Source: Comamonadaceae bacterium M7527 | GTDB lineage: Bacteria > Pseudomonadota > Gammaproteobacteria > Burkholderiales > Burkholderiaceae_C | Reading direction: 5' to 3' | Length of the DNA: 64,000 nt | Assembly (NCBI GenBank): GCA_021044545.1 | Contig: CP087990.1 | Span: 124,001-188,000, forward strand | Shown: positions 52,938 to 61,700 of the stretch, piece after piece | How positions within the stretch are numbered: the stretch's first letter is position 1 | Layout: each line of letters opens with the position of its first letter | Translations under genes and position numbers: made by a program | The notes under the pieces: generated by a model | Database searches by the model: none | Seen by the model: the letters and a program-made list of their open reading frames with translations, nothing else | What the model was told of the DNA's origin: nothing

Positions 52938-54440
52938 ATGAGTTCAGATCAAAACCCTAGCGCAGTTACAGCACCCCTGACACCCAACGAGCAACAAGCC
53001 GCCAAGCCCAGGCCAGACACACCGCCACGTGACGGCAGGCCTGAGCATTGGCTTTATGTGCACAGCATGGACTTAAATGCCAAAGGCGTGGCGCACAAAG
53101 ACGATGGCAAAGTGGTGTTTGTAGACGGAGCATTGCCTGGCGAGTGGGTTACGGCGCAGGTGAATCGCAAGAAGACGCACTTTGAAATGGCCACCCTGGT
53201 GCAAGTACAAGAGGGTTCGTCTCAGCGCGTGGCAGCCCCTAAGTGCCCCCACTTTGGCTTGCATGCTGGCAGCTGTGGGGGCTGCAAAATGCAACACCTG
53301 CAGCCCAGCACCCAAGTCGCCATCAAACAGCGTGTGCTTGAAGACAACTTGTGGCACTTGGGTAAATGCAAGCCCAGCTTCTTGTTGCGCCCCATAGAAG
53401 GGCCCACCTGGGGCTACCGTTTTAGGGCGCGTTTGTCTGTGCGCTATGTCGCTAAAAAAGACGCTGTGCTGGTGGGTTTTCACGAGCGCAAAAGCCGCTA
53501 CGTGGCCGACATGAGCAGCTGTGCCGTGTTACCCAGACACGTCAGCGACTTGCTGATGCCGCTGCGCGCCTTGTTTATGTCCATGGATGCACGTGAGGCC
53601 ATTGCCCAGTTAGAGGTGGCCTGCACACACACACAAACCGGCTTGGTATTGCGCCACCTAGTGCCTTTAAGCGACGGTGATATTGGCAAGCTGCGGGCAT
53701 TTGCCACAGCGCATGGACCTGATCCCCAAATTCAGTGGTATTTGCAAAGCAAAGGGCCAGACACCATCAAGCGACTGGATGCCACCGATGCCGACTTGCA
53801 CTATGACCTGGCCGAGTTTGGCTTGCGTATGCCTTTCAGGCCAGCCGACTTTACGCAAGTGAATCCGTTTATCAACGAGGTGCTGGTCAGCAAAGCATTG
53901 CGTTTGCTGGCTGTGCAGCCCAATGAGCGCGTGATTGACTGGTTTTGTGGCCTGGGCAACTTCAGCTTGCCGCTGGCTACAAAGGCCAAGCAAGTACTTG
54001 GTGTGGAAGGCAGCGAAACGCTTGTTCAGCGTGCGCAAGACAACTACGCCGCATTTGCACAAGGCAAGCCAGCCGGTGCTGTGGCGCCTACTGCATTTGC
54101 CGCGCGCAACTTGTTTGAGATGACACCTGCCGTGTTGCAAAACGATGGCAGCGCCGACAAGTGGCTGGTAGACCCGCCGCGTGACGGCGCCATGGCCTTG
54201 TGCACGGCCCTGGTAGAGGCCATTGAACAGTCATCAGCCCAGAGTAATACGGCTTGGACGCCACCCAACCGCATTGTGTACGTCAGCTGCAATCCAGCCA
54301 CACTGGCGCGTGACGCCGGTATTTTGGTGGGTAGTGGTCGTTATGCACTCAGTTCTGCAGGCGTGGTCAACATGTTCCCGCACACAGCGCACGTTGAGAG
54401 CATGGCGGTGTTTGACCTGGTTTCTTTTGCGACTCGGTAG
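52938..54440 (+). CDS. rlmD: 23S rRNA (uracil-1939-C5)-methyltransferase
   Basis: SAM-dependent RNA methyltransferase with an iron-sulfur cluster. The 500-residue protein from ATG 52938 has a TRAM-like N-terminal domain (HWLYVHSMDLNAKGVAHKDDGKVVFVDGALPGEWV). Fe-S cysteines lie in CPHFGLHAGSCGGCKMQHLQP and CAVL. The SAM motif is DWFCGLGNFSLPLA near 335 and the catalytic cysteine is in IVYVSCNPATLARD near 455. VDPPRDGA precedes it. In this genome it directly follows nlpD, where rpoS commonly stands. Confidence 0.94.
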   Translation: MSSDQNPSAVTAPLTPNEQQAAKPRPDTPPRDGRPEHWLYVHSMDLNAKGVAHKDDGKVVFVDGALPGEWVTAQVNRKKTHFEMATLVQVQEGSSQRVAAPKCPHFGLHAGSCGGCKMQHLQPSTQVAIKQRVLEDNLWHLGKCKPSFLLRPIEGPTWGYRFRARLSVRYVAKKDAVLVGFHERKSRYVADMSSCAVLPRHVSDLLMPLRALFMSMDAREAIAQLEVACTHTQTGLVLRHLVPLSDGDIGKLRAFATAHGPDPQIQWYLQSKGPDTIKRLDATDADLHYDLAEFGLRMPFRPADFTQVNPFINEVLVSKALRLLAVQPNERVIDWFCGLGNFSLPLATKAKQVLGVEGSETLVQRAQDNYAAFAQGKPAGAVAPTAFAARNLFEMTPAVLQNDGSADKWLVDPPRDGAMALCTALVEAIEQSSAQSNTAWTPPNRIVYVSCNPATLARDAGILVGSGRYALSSAGVVNMFPHTAHVESMAVFDLVSFATR

Positions 54441-54477
54441 GCAGGCGTCTGGCCGCATGATTGCAAGCCATACACAG

Positions 54478-55761
54478 TCAAGCACCGCAGCCAGTCACAA
54501 ACGGAACGCGCATAAACCCTCTAAAGCGTGCCCGGTGTGAGCGCTCTGGTGGGGCCGCTAGCTGGTAGTTGGGGAAGTGGCGCAGCAGCTGTGCAATGGC
54601 TATGCGGCCTTCCAGACGGGCCAGGCTTAGGCCTGCGCATTGATGCACGCCAAAGCCAAAGGCCAGGTGTTTGTTAGGGCTGCGCTTGAGTTGTAGTTGA
54701 TCGGGTTGGTCAAATACGGCTGGGTCGCGGTTGGCAGCGCCTATGCATAGTGTGATCAGACTGTTAGCCGGAATGATTTGTTCGCCCACAATGCTGTCCA
54801 CCGTGCTGCGGCGGTTGCCCAGCTGGTTGCTGGACTCAAAGCGCAAAAATTCATCCACCGCCAATGCCATGATGTCTTGCTCGGCTTTGCTGCCACTGTC
54901 GCAAGTGGCCAGCTGCTGCTGAAGCTGGGCGCGTTGGGTAGGGTGTTGCGCGAGGGTGACCAAGGCGTTGCCAATGAGGTTGGTGGTGGTTTCGTGCCCG
55001 GCATTGAGTAAAAAGATGCAGTTTTGCAGCAACTCCACTTCGCTAAGCGGCTGGCCGTCGCTGTATTGCTCGCTTTGTATCAAGCGCGTCAGCACGTCAC
55101 GCTGCGGGTCGCCAGGCTTGGCGCGGCGCTTGGCCACCAACTCTTGCAGGTAAGCTGTAAACGCGTTCACGCTGTCATTGCCCAGCTGCATCTGAGCTGG
55201 GCTTAGGCTGGGCTCAAGTGCGCCCAGAATAGCCAGCGACCAATCGCGCAAAGGGGCTCTATCCTCTGGCGGTATGTCTAGCAGGTTGCCAATGATGTCT
55301 ACCGGAATGGCGCTGGCATAGTCGGCTATCAGGTCAAGCGCAGTGTCTCTAGGCTGTTTGGCCATGTTGGCAATAAGGCGTTGCACCAATGCGCGCAAGC
55401 CTGCCTCCATGTCGGCAATAGCGCGTCGGCTGAGCGCGCCCATGATGGTGCTGCGTACCCGGGTGTGGCGCGGTGCGTCGTTAAATACCAGGCTGTTGGT
55501 GTGGTGCTTGTACAGCGCACTGCTGATGCCGTATTTCGGCGCAAACTCGGCCTGTTTGTCAGAGACAAAGCTGGTGGCATCCCGGTAGACTTGTACCAGG
55601 TCTGCATGGCGGGTCAGCAGCCAAGAACCATCGGGCATGCGCTTGACCGGTTCGGTTTCGCGCAAGGCCTGGTAGGTGGGATAGGGGTTGTCAATAAACT
55701 GCGCGCTTAAGTTGCGCAGGTCAAATCCTTTGAGGTTTGGGCGCTGTGACATGCCGTGCAT
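54478..55761 (-). CDS. Cytochrome P450
   Basis: A soluble class I-type bacterial P450 of 427 residues. Seen: the I-helix oxygen motif AGHETTTN near 257, the ExxR-type helix EFLRFES near 310, and the haem loop FGFGVHQCAG with Cys near 370. The N-terminal part begins HGMSQRPNLKGFDLRNLSAQFIDNPYPTYQAL. No membrane anchor is present. No ferredoxin or reductase gene is near, so its electron donor is unknown. The start ATG overlaps the upstream Mpo1-like stop by one base (TGATG), showing coupling. Substrate unknown; context with an Mpo1-like protein suggests a lipid, which is inference. Confidence 0.93.
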   Translation of the reverse strand: MHGMSQRPNLKGFDLRNLSAQFIDNPYPTYQALRETEPVKRMPDGSWLLTRHADLVQVYRDATSFVSDKQAEFAPKYGISSALYKHHTNSLVFNDAPRHTRVRSTIMGALSRRAIADMEAGLRALVQRLIANMAKQPRDTALDLIADYASAIPVDIIGNLLDIPPEDRAPLRDWSLAILGALEPSLSPAQMQLGNDSVNAFTAYLQELVAKRRAKPGDPQRDVLTRLIQSEQYSDGQPLSEVELLQNCIFLLNAGHETTTNLIGNALVTLAQHPTQRAQLQQQLATCDSGSKAEQDIMALAVDEFLRFESSNQLGNRRSTVDSIVGEQIIPANSLITLCIGAANRDPAVFDQPDQLQLKRSPNKHLAFGFGVHQCAGLSLARLEGRIAIAQLLRHFPNYQLAAPPERSHRARFRGFMRVPFVTGCGA

Positions 55762-56087
55762 CAAAAACTGAGCTTGCCTAGCCACATGTCTTTGTACATC
55801 ACCCAGTCGCCTATGAAGCTATACAGTGGGCGGCTCAAGCTCGCGGGCTTGTTGTGCTCAAACGCGAAATGACCAATCCAGGCGCAAACGTAGCCGCATA
55901 GCAGGCCGTACAGCAAGTACTGCCACTGGCCGCTAGCCAGCAGCATGCCCAGACACAGCACGCCCAGGCTGGAGCCTATGAAGTGCATGCGTCTGCAGCG
56001 GCGGTTGCTGTGCTCTTGCAAGTAGATGGGGTAAAACTCTGCAAAGCTGTTGACGGCTTTGAGTTCGTCAGCGGTGGCGTGTGTCAT
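55761..56087 (-). CDS. Mpo1-like (DUF962) membrane protein
   Basis: A 108-residue protein of the DUF962 family. Yeast Mpo1, a member, is a dioxygenase that shortens 2-hydroxy fatty acids by one carbon. Two hydrophobic stretches (about residues 37-50 and 56-72) and the family motif WIGHFAFEHNKPASLSRP are visible, with histidines HFIG and GHFAFEH that could bind iron. Short and clearly intact. Its start overlaps the hydrolase stop by four bases (ATGA) and its stop overlaps the P450 start, so the three are tightly coupled. That this bacterial protein acts on hydroxy fatty acids is inference. Confidence 0.9.
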   Translation of the reverse strand: MTHATADELKAVNSFAEFYPIYLQEHSNRRCRRMHFIGSSLGVLCLGMLLASGQWQYLLYGLLCGYVCAWIGHFAFEHNKPASLSRPLYSFIGDWVMYKDMWLGKLSF

Positions 56088-56899
56088 GACTTTAGAAAGC
56101 CTTTTAAGGCCGTTAGCGTTTCGTCTGGGGCTTCGCTCATGAGGGCGTGCCCGCCTTGCACAATGCTTGTGCGCGCGTTGGGCGCAAGCGCCGCCAGGGT
56201 CTTGATGGCCTTGGGCGGCGTCATTTGGTCAAACGCACCCAGCAAAAAAAGCGTGGGTATATGGGCGCCTTGCACGGTGTTCATGGCGGCTTCACCGTTT
56301 GTGTAGTTGTTACACGCATGAAAGCCTATGTTGAAGACGTTGTGCGTCTTGTTGCTGGTCAATACACGTCGCATCAACGCACGCGACGCGCCGTATAACC
56401 AGGTGCCCGGTCCCAGGCTGGATGGCGGTGGTGCCAGCGAGCTGTGGCTAAATGTGTTGACCATGTCTATGGCTTTGAGTGGCGCGTTCAGCGATGCGTC
56501 TAGCAAGGCAGGTGACACCACCATGGGGTAGGCCGAGCCCACCATGGCCAAGTGCGTGCAACGGTCTGGTGCCATGGATGCAGCCTGCAGCGCAATCAGT
56601 GAGCCAAAGCTGTGCCCAACCAGTGCGGCGCTTTCAACGCCGGTTGCGTCTAACAATGCCAGCACGTGTTGTGCTGCATCTTCCACGCTGGCGGGCGGTG
56701 TGCCTTGACTGTTGGCGTGGCCTGGCAAGTCAATGGCCATGACGTTGTAGCCGTGGTGTGCCAGGTAGCGTGACTGCAAAATCCAAACGCTGTGGTCGTT
56801 GAGTACGCCGTGAATCATCACGACAGTGGCTTGGCCCGCAACCCAGTCTTTGCCGCCTGTGTAGGCGTAATGTTGTTCGCCATTTACGGTGATGTACAT
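56084..56899 (-). CDS. Alpha/beta hydrolase
   Basis: A 271-residue hydrolase. The nucleophile elbow is GHSFGS near 102. The oxyanion and lid region begins VMIHGVLNDHSVWILQSRYLAHHG and the acid is in LGAFDQMTPP. The catalytic His is in GGHALMSEAPDET near the C-terminus. No signal peptide. It begins three bases after the MetY stop and ends overlapping the Mpo1-like start. Substrate unknown; a thioester or ester hydrolase in a lipid pathway would fit the neighbours, but this is inferred. Confidence 0.9.
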   Translation of the reverse strand: MYITVNGEQHYAYTGGKDWVAGQATVVMIHGVLNDHSVWILQSRYLAHHGYNVMAIDLPGHANSQGTPPASVEDAAQHVLALLDATGVESAALVGHSFGSLIALQAASMAPDRCTHLAMVGSAYPMVVSPALLDASLNAPLKAIDMVNTFSHSSLAPPPSSLGPGTWLYGASRALMRRVLTSNKTHNVFNIGFHACNNYTNGEAAMNTVQGAHIPTLFLLGAFDQMTPPKAIKTLAALAPNARTSIVQGGHALMSEAPDETLTALKGFLKS

Positions 56900-56902
56900 G
56901 GT

Positions 56903-58204
56903 TTAAGTCCCCGCTCTTTCCGCTGCCTTCAAGGCACGCTTCAAGTCTTCCAGCAAGTCGGCCTCGTCTTCCAGTCCAATAGACAAGCGCACCGTGCCTG
57001 GTTTGATGCCCGCCTTGGCCAGTGCCGCAGCGTCCATGCGGAAGTGTGTGGTGGTGGCTGGTTGAATGACCAAGCTTTTGGCATCGCCAACGTTGGCCAA
57101 ATGGCTGAACACCTTGAGCGCTTGCACAAAGGCTTGCCCCTGTGCCTTGGATCCCTTGATGTCAAAACTGAATACAGAGCCCGCGCCTTTGGGCAGCAGT
57201 GTTTTGGCCAATGCGTGGCTGGGGTGTGTTGCCAGCAGTGGGTGGCCGACGCGCTCAACCATGGGGTGAGTTGCCAGGTAGTTCACCACCGCCTGGGTGT
57301 TGCGCATATGACGCTCCATGCGCAAGCCCAATGTTTCTATACCTTGCAAAATCAGCCATGCTGAATGTGGGCTGATGCACGCGCCAAAGTCACGCAGGCC
57401 TTCGCGCCTGGCACGTAATAAAAATGCGCCCACGGTTGACTCGTCTGAGAACACCATGTCGTGAAAGCCCGCGTAGGCTTTTGTCAGCGTATCGAATTTG
57501 GCGCTGGCCGCCCAGTCAAATTGGCCGCTATCAACCAGTACACCGCCCACCACAGTGCCATGACCGCTCAAAAACTTGGTGGCCGAATGCATGACTATGT
57601 CTGCTCCAAAGTCAAAGGGCTTGAGCAACCAGGGCGGTGTGAGCGTGGCGTCTACCATCAGCGGCACGCCAGCGGCGTGGGCGATGTCAGACACTGCAGC
57701 AATGTCCAGCACATCCATGCCGGGGTTGCCCACAGTCTCGCCAAATAGCAGCTTGGTGTTGGGCTTTACGGCGGCGCGCCACACGTCCAAGTCGCCAGGT
57801 GGCACAAACGTGGTGTCGATACCAAAGCGCTTCAGCGTGTAGTGCAGCAGGTTGTGAGAGCCGCCGTACAGCGCGCTACTGGCCACAATGTGCGAGCCTG
57901 CGTCCATAAGCGTGGCGATAGCCAAGTGCAAAGCCGCTTGGCCGCTGGCCGTTGCAATGGCACCTATGCCCCCTTCAAGTGCCGCAACACGCGTCTCAAG
58001 CACGGCCGTGGTGGGGTTGCTGATGCGGCTGTAAACGTGGCCAGCACGCTCCAAGTTGAAAAGGGCTGCAGCGTGATCACTGGACTCAAATACAAAAGAG
58101 GTACTCAAGTGCAAGGGCACGCCGCGCGCGCCCGTTGCAGGGTCTGGCCCCGCACCAGCGTGCAGGCTGAGGGTATCGAATCCGGGGTCTGAGTAGCCGG
58201 GCAT
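56903..58204 (-). CDS. metY: O-acetylhomoserine aminocarboxypropyltransferase (sulfhydrylase)
   Basis: PLP enzyme that makes homocysteine from O-acetylhomoserine and sulfide. It reads PGYSDPGFDTLSLHAGAGPDPATGARGVPLHLSTSFVF at the start and YSRISNPTTAVLETRVAALEGG near 65. The lysine that holds the cofactor is in VMHSATKFLSGHGTVVGG near 205, and it has the longer MetY-like insert before SPHSAWL. The ATG at 58204 (MPGYSD) is preferred over an upstream one. It heads the operon with the alpha/beta hydrolase, Mpo1-like and P450 genes, which is an unusual partner set. A second, OSH-type enzyme (metZ) is at 10.8 kb. Confidence 0.92.
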   Translation of the reverse strand: MPGYSDPGFDTLSLHAGAGPDPATGARGVPLHLSTSFVFESSDHAAALFNLERAGHVYSRISNPTTAVLETRVAALEGGIGAIATASGQAALHLAIATLMDAGSHIVASSALYGGSHNLLHYTLKRFGIDTTFVPPGDLDVWRAAVKPNTKLLFGETVGNPGMDVLDIAAVSDIAHAAGVPLMVDATLTPPWLLKPFDFGADIVMHSATKFLSGHGTVVGGVLVDSGQFDWAASAKFDTLTKAYAGFHDMVFSDESTVGAFLLRARREGLRDFGACISPHSAWLILQGIETLGLRMERHMRNTQAVVNYLATHPMVERVGHPLLATHPSHALAKTLLPKGAGSVFSFDIKGSKAQGQAFVQALKVFSHLANVGDAKSLVIQPATTTHFRMDAAALAKAGIKPGTVRLSIGLEDEADLLEDLKRALKAAERAGT

Positions 58205-58380
58205 GGTGTCTCCAAGTAACAAGTTGCTGCTGAATTGGGACTTATTGTGCTGGCGGCTTGCTTGGTCCGGGTTGCCTTTTGTGACTCACTACGGGTAATG
58301 CCTGATGACTTTGTGCCTATTGCCTGCAGGCCTTGGGCTATATTTGGGGCAATAGCCTTGGCACTACTCGGAGATACCTC

Positions 58381-58842
58381 ATGAAAGTCAGCGACATACT
58401 GCGCGTGAAAGGCAGCACATTGTTCACCGCCAACCCCAACTCGCCATTGAGCGAGGCCATTGAGGTGATGGCAGAAAAAGACATGGGCTCGCTGGTGGTG
58501 ATGGAGCACGGCGACTTGGTCGGCATGCTCACCTTCCGCGAAGTGATTGCCCAGCTGGTGAAAAACAAGGGCGTGGTGGGCAATAGTACCGTGCGCGCAG
58601 CCATGGATGATGCGCCATTAACCTGTACGGGTGAGACCGACTTGGACGAGGTGCGCCGCATGATGCTGGAGCGCCACGCCCGCTACATGCCGGTAATGGA
58701 TGCGCGCATGCTCATGGGCGTGATCAGCTTTTATGACGTAGCCAAAGCTGTGGTGGACGGGCAAAACTTCGAGAACAAAATGCTTAAGGCCTACATACGC
58801 GACTGGCCAGACGCGGGCGAAGAGCAAGCGCCAGTCAGATAG
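58381..58842 (+). CDS. CBS domain pair protein
   Basis: A 153-residue protein made of two CBS domains (about 10-60 and 73-130): VKGSTLFTANPNSPLSEAIEVMAEKDMGSLVVME then ALTCTGETDLDEVRRMMLERHARYMPVMDARMLMGVISFYDV. Such proteins bind adenosine ligands and act as regulators; the partner is unknown. A ribosome site (CGGAG) precedes ATG 58381, and the in-frame extension upstream has no family similarity. It lies 46 bp before aroC. The ligand and role are not evident. Confidence 0.88.
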   Translation: MKVSDILRVKGSTLFTANPNSPLSEAIEVMAEKDMGSLVVMEHGDLVGMLTFREVIAQLVKNKGVVGNSTVRAAMDDAPLTCTGETDLDEVRRMMLERHARYMPVMDARMLMGVISFYDVAKAVVDGQNFENKMLKAYIRDWPDAGEEQAPVR

Positions 58843-58887
58843 GCCGATGCGGACCAGGCCGCCGTCAATAGCCGATAATGACAGGCT

Positions 58888-59994
58888 ATGAGCGGCAACA
58901 CATTCGGACACTTATTCGCAGTCACCAACTTTGGTGAATCCCACGGCCCAGCCATTGGCTGCGTGATAGACGGCTGCCCGCCGGGCATGGCGTTGTCGCT
59001 TGAAGACATTCAGCCAGACCTGGACCGGCGCCGCCCTGGCACCTCTAAATTTGTGACCCAGCGTAACGAGCCCGACCAGGTTGAAATTTTGTCTGGCGTG
59101 TACGAGGGATTGACCACCGGCACGCCCATTGCGCTATTGATTCGCAACACCGACCAGCGCTCTAAAGACTACGGCGACATCTTGCAAACCTTTAGGCCGG
59201 GGCACGCCGACTACGCCTACTGGCACAAGTACGGTTTGCGTGACCCGCGCGGAGGCGGGCGCTCATCAGCTCGGTTAACAGCGCCTATGGTGGCTGCGGG
59301 TGCAGTGGCTAAAAAATGGCTTGCCTCGCAGTTTGGCGTGAGCTTCAAAGGCTGCATGACCCAGATTGGCGATGAGGTCATTGGCTTTGAAGACTGGGCC
59401 CATGTGGCCAACAACCCTTTCTTTGCCCCCATTGCCGACACCAGCAAACTTGAAGATTACATGAATGCCTTGCGTAAGTCGGGTGACTCGTGCGGTGCGC
59501 GTTTGCGTGTGGTGGCCAGCGGTATGCCCGTGGGCTTGGGCCAGCCGCTGTTTGACAAGCTGGACGCCGATATTGCCTACGCGATGATGGGCATCAATGC
59601 CGTAAAGGGTGTTGAAATTGGCGCGGGCTTTGCCAGCGTGTCACAGCGCGGCAGTGATCACGGCGACAGCTTGCGCCCTGACGGGTTTGTGGGCAACAAC
59701 GCCGGTGGTGTGCTGGGTGGTATCAGCACTGGCCAAGATGTAGAGGTCAGTATTGCCATCAAGCCTACCAGCTCCATTTTGGTACCGCGAGACACCATCA
59801 ACTTGCAAGGTGATGCCGCAGAGGTTATCACCAAGGGGCGCCACGACCCTTGCGTGGGCATACGCGCAACCCCCATTGCTGAGGCCATGTTGGCCCTGGT
59901 GGTGATAGAGCATGCGTTGGCGCACCGTGCCCAGTGCGCAGACGTACGGGTTAGTACGCCAGACATAGCTGCCAATCCTGCCAATCGCTGTTAA
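58888..59994 (+). CDS. aroC: Chorismate synthase
   Basis: Last step of the shikimate pathway: makes chorismate from EPSP with reduced FMN. The 368-residue protein begins SGNTFGHLFAVTNFGESHGPAIGCVIDGCPPGM, the family start, and has RGGGRSSAR and the late GGISTGQDVEVSIAIKPTSS. Directly followed after seven bases by an MFS transporter and further on by aroQ, all on the plus strand. Confidence 0.98.
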   Translation: MSGNTFGHLFAVTNFGESHGPAIGCVIDGCPPGMALSLEDIQPDLDRRRPGTSKFVTQRNEPDQVEILSGVYEGLTTGTPIALLIRNTDQRSKDYGDILQTFRPGHADYAYWHKYGLRDPRGGGRSSARLTAPMVAAGAVAKKWLASQFGVSFKGCMTQIGDEVIGFEDWAHVANNPFFAPIADTSKLEDYMNALRKSGDSCGARLRVVASGMPVGLGQPLFDKLDADIAYAMMGINAVKGVEIGAGFASVSQRGSDHGDSLRPDGFVGNNAGGVLGGISTGQDVEVSIAIKPTSSILVPRDTINLQGDAAEVITKGRHDPCVGIRATPIAEAMLALVVIEHALAHRAQCADVRVSTPDIAANPANRC

Positions 59995-60001
59995 GGCTGC
60001 C

Positions 60002-61198
60002 ATGTTCAGTTGGCTTAAGCGTCCGCACGCCACCGCAGTGTGGCCATTTGCGGCGTTGTCAGCCAGTTACTTTGCCCACGTTGGTTTTTTTACGCCTTAC
60101 CTGCCGCTGTGGCTTAAAGACCAGGGGTTCAGCCTGCTAGCCATTAGCTTGCTCACCTCTGTGCAAGCCTTTACCCGAACCTTTGCACCCTATGCGTGGG
60201 GCTGGCTTAGTGACACCACTGGCGAGCGCGTCAAGCTGCTGCGCTTTGGTGGCACGGTTGCCCTGTTGTTGTCGCTGGCGTTGTGGTGGCCCATGACCTG
60301 GCCGTCATTGCTTATTGTGCTGTTGCTGCTGTTTACACACACCAGCGCCATGATGCCCATGAGCGAGGCGGCCTTGGCTCACCTGGTTACGGTGAACGGT
60401 AGGTTTGACACCAAGCGCTACGGCCGCGTACGTGTGTGGGGCTCTATTGGCTTTTTGGTCACCGTGCTGTTGGCCGGCGAGTGGTTTGAGCGCCAAGGCA
60501 TGGGCAGCTTCCCTGTATTGGTGTCGTTGTCATTGCTGGCAGTGGTGATCTCGGTGTGGTGCCTAGCTGATGTGAAGGAAGACATGCCCCTGGGCCAGGC
60601 GGCAGTGTCATTGCGTGAGGCGTTTGCCCAGCCGGGTGTGGCCTGGTTGTTTGGCGCGGTGTTTTTTCATGTGCTGGCGCATGTGGGCGGTTATGTGTTT
60701 TTCTCGCTGTACCTGGACTCGCTGGGCTATAGCAAGACAGTGATAGGCATCATGTGGGCCATGGCAGTGCTGGCCGAGGTGGTTTGGTTTATCTGGCAGT
60801 CCAGGTTTTTGCCGTTGTTTAGCTTGACCAGCTGGTTGCTGGTGGCCGCGGCTGCTGGTGGTTTGCGCTTTGGCGTTACGGGCCTGTTTGCCAACTACTG
60901 GTGGCTGTTGGCCGCTGCTCAAATGCTGCATGCCTTGACTTTTGCGGCCCACCATACGGCATGTATTGCCTTGCTGTCGCATTTTTTCCCGGGGCGTTTG
61001 CGCGGACGTGGCCAAGCCTTGTACTCCATTATTGGCTACGGCATTACGGGTGTGCTGGGTGCACTAGCGGGCGGTGTGCTCACCACACACTTTGGCTTGG
61101 CCAGTGTGTTTTATGTGGCTACCGTGTGCTGTGGCATTGCGTTTTACCTAATACGCCGCTTGCGCCAAGCCACGGGACTGGTACCGCCGCCGACCTAG
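60002..61198 (+). CDS. MFS transporter (HcaT/PPP-like)
   Basis: A 398-residue major facilitator with about 12 membrane segments. It begins WPFAALSASYFAHVGFFTPYLPLWLKDQGFSLLAISLLTSVQAFTRTFAPY, like the phenylpropionate permease group, and has RVWGSIGFLVTVLLAG near 150. It starts seven bases after aroC and ends 49 bases before aroQ. The substrate is unknown; linkage to shikimate genes is suggestive of an aromatic acid, but this is inference. Confidence 0.92.
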   Translation: MFSWLKRPHATAVWPFAALSASYFAHVGFFTPYLPLWLKDQGFSLLAISLLTSVQAFTRTFAPYAWGWLSDTTGERVKLLRFGGTVALLLSLALWWPMTWPSLLIVLLLLFTHTSAMMPMSEAALAHLVTVNGRFDTKRYGRVRVWGSIGFLVTVLLAGEWFERQGMGSFPVLVSLSLLAVVISVWCLADVKEDMPLGQAAVSLREAFAQPGVAWLFGAVFFHVLAHVGGYVFFSLYLDSLGYSKTVIGIMWAMAVLAEVVWFIWQSRFLPLFSLTSWLLVAAAAGGLRFGVTGLFANYWWLLAAAQMLHALTFAAHHTACIALLSHFFPGRLRGRGQALYSIIGYGITGVLGALAGGVLTTHFGLASVFYVATVCCGIAFYLIRRLRQATGLVPPPT

Positions 61199-61247
61199 GT
61201 CAGGGCAATAGAATGAACGCAAAGCAACAAGCTGAAAGAACGCGACT

Positions 61248-61700
61248 ATGAAAAAAGTACTGGTACTGAATGGCCCTAATCTCAATCTCTTGGGCCAGCG
61301 TGAGCCCAGCGTGTACGGCACGGCGACCTTGGCAGACGTGGAGGCGCTGTGCCTTGCCACCTGCAAAGAGCAAGGCGTGACCCTGGAGTTTGTTCAAAGC
61401 AATCACGAAGGTGTGTTGGTAGACGCATTGCACAAGGCCGGGCGAGAGCAAGCAGCTGGCGAGTTGTTGGGCGTGGTGCTCAATGCGGGCGCTTACACCC
61501 ACACCAGTGTGATCTTGCACGACGCCATCAAAGGCGCCGAGCTTACCGTGATCGAGCTGCACATCAGCAACGTGCATGCCCGTGAGGCGTTTCGCCACCA
61601 CTCCTACATTTCACCTGCAGCCAAAGCGGTGATGGCGGGCTTTGGTGTGCGTGGTTACGCCTACGCCATTGAGAGCCTGGTGGACTTAGCCACCCGTTAG
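61248..61700 (+). CDS. aroQ: 3-dehydroquinate dehydratase, type II
   Basis: Third step of the shikimate pathway. The 150-residue protein begins KKVLVLNGPNLNLLGQREPSVYG, which holds the catalytic Tyr. NAGAYTHTSVIL lies near 83 and the catalytic His is in LHISNVHAREAFRHHS near 105. Size and motifs are those of the dodecameric type II enzyme. Its end overlaps the end of the convergent threonine aldolase gene by 15 bases. Confidence 0.97.
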   Translation: MKKVLVLNGPNLNLLGQREPSVYGTATLADVEALCLATCKEQGVTLEFVQSNHEGVLVDALHKAGREQAAGELLGVVLNAGAYTHTSVILHDAIKGAELTVIELHISNVHAREAFRHHSYISPAAKAVMAGFGVRGYAYAIESLVDLATR

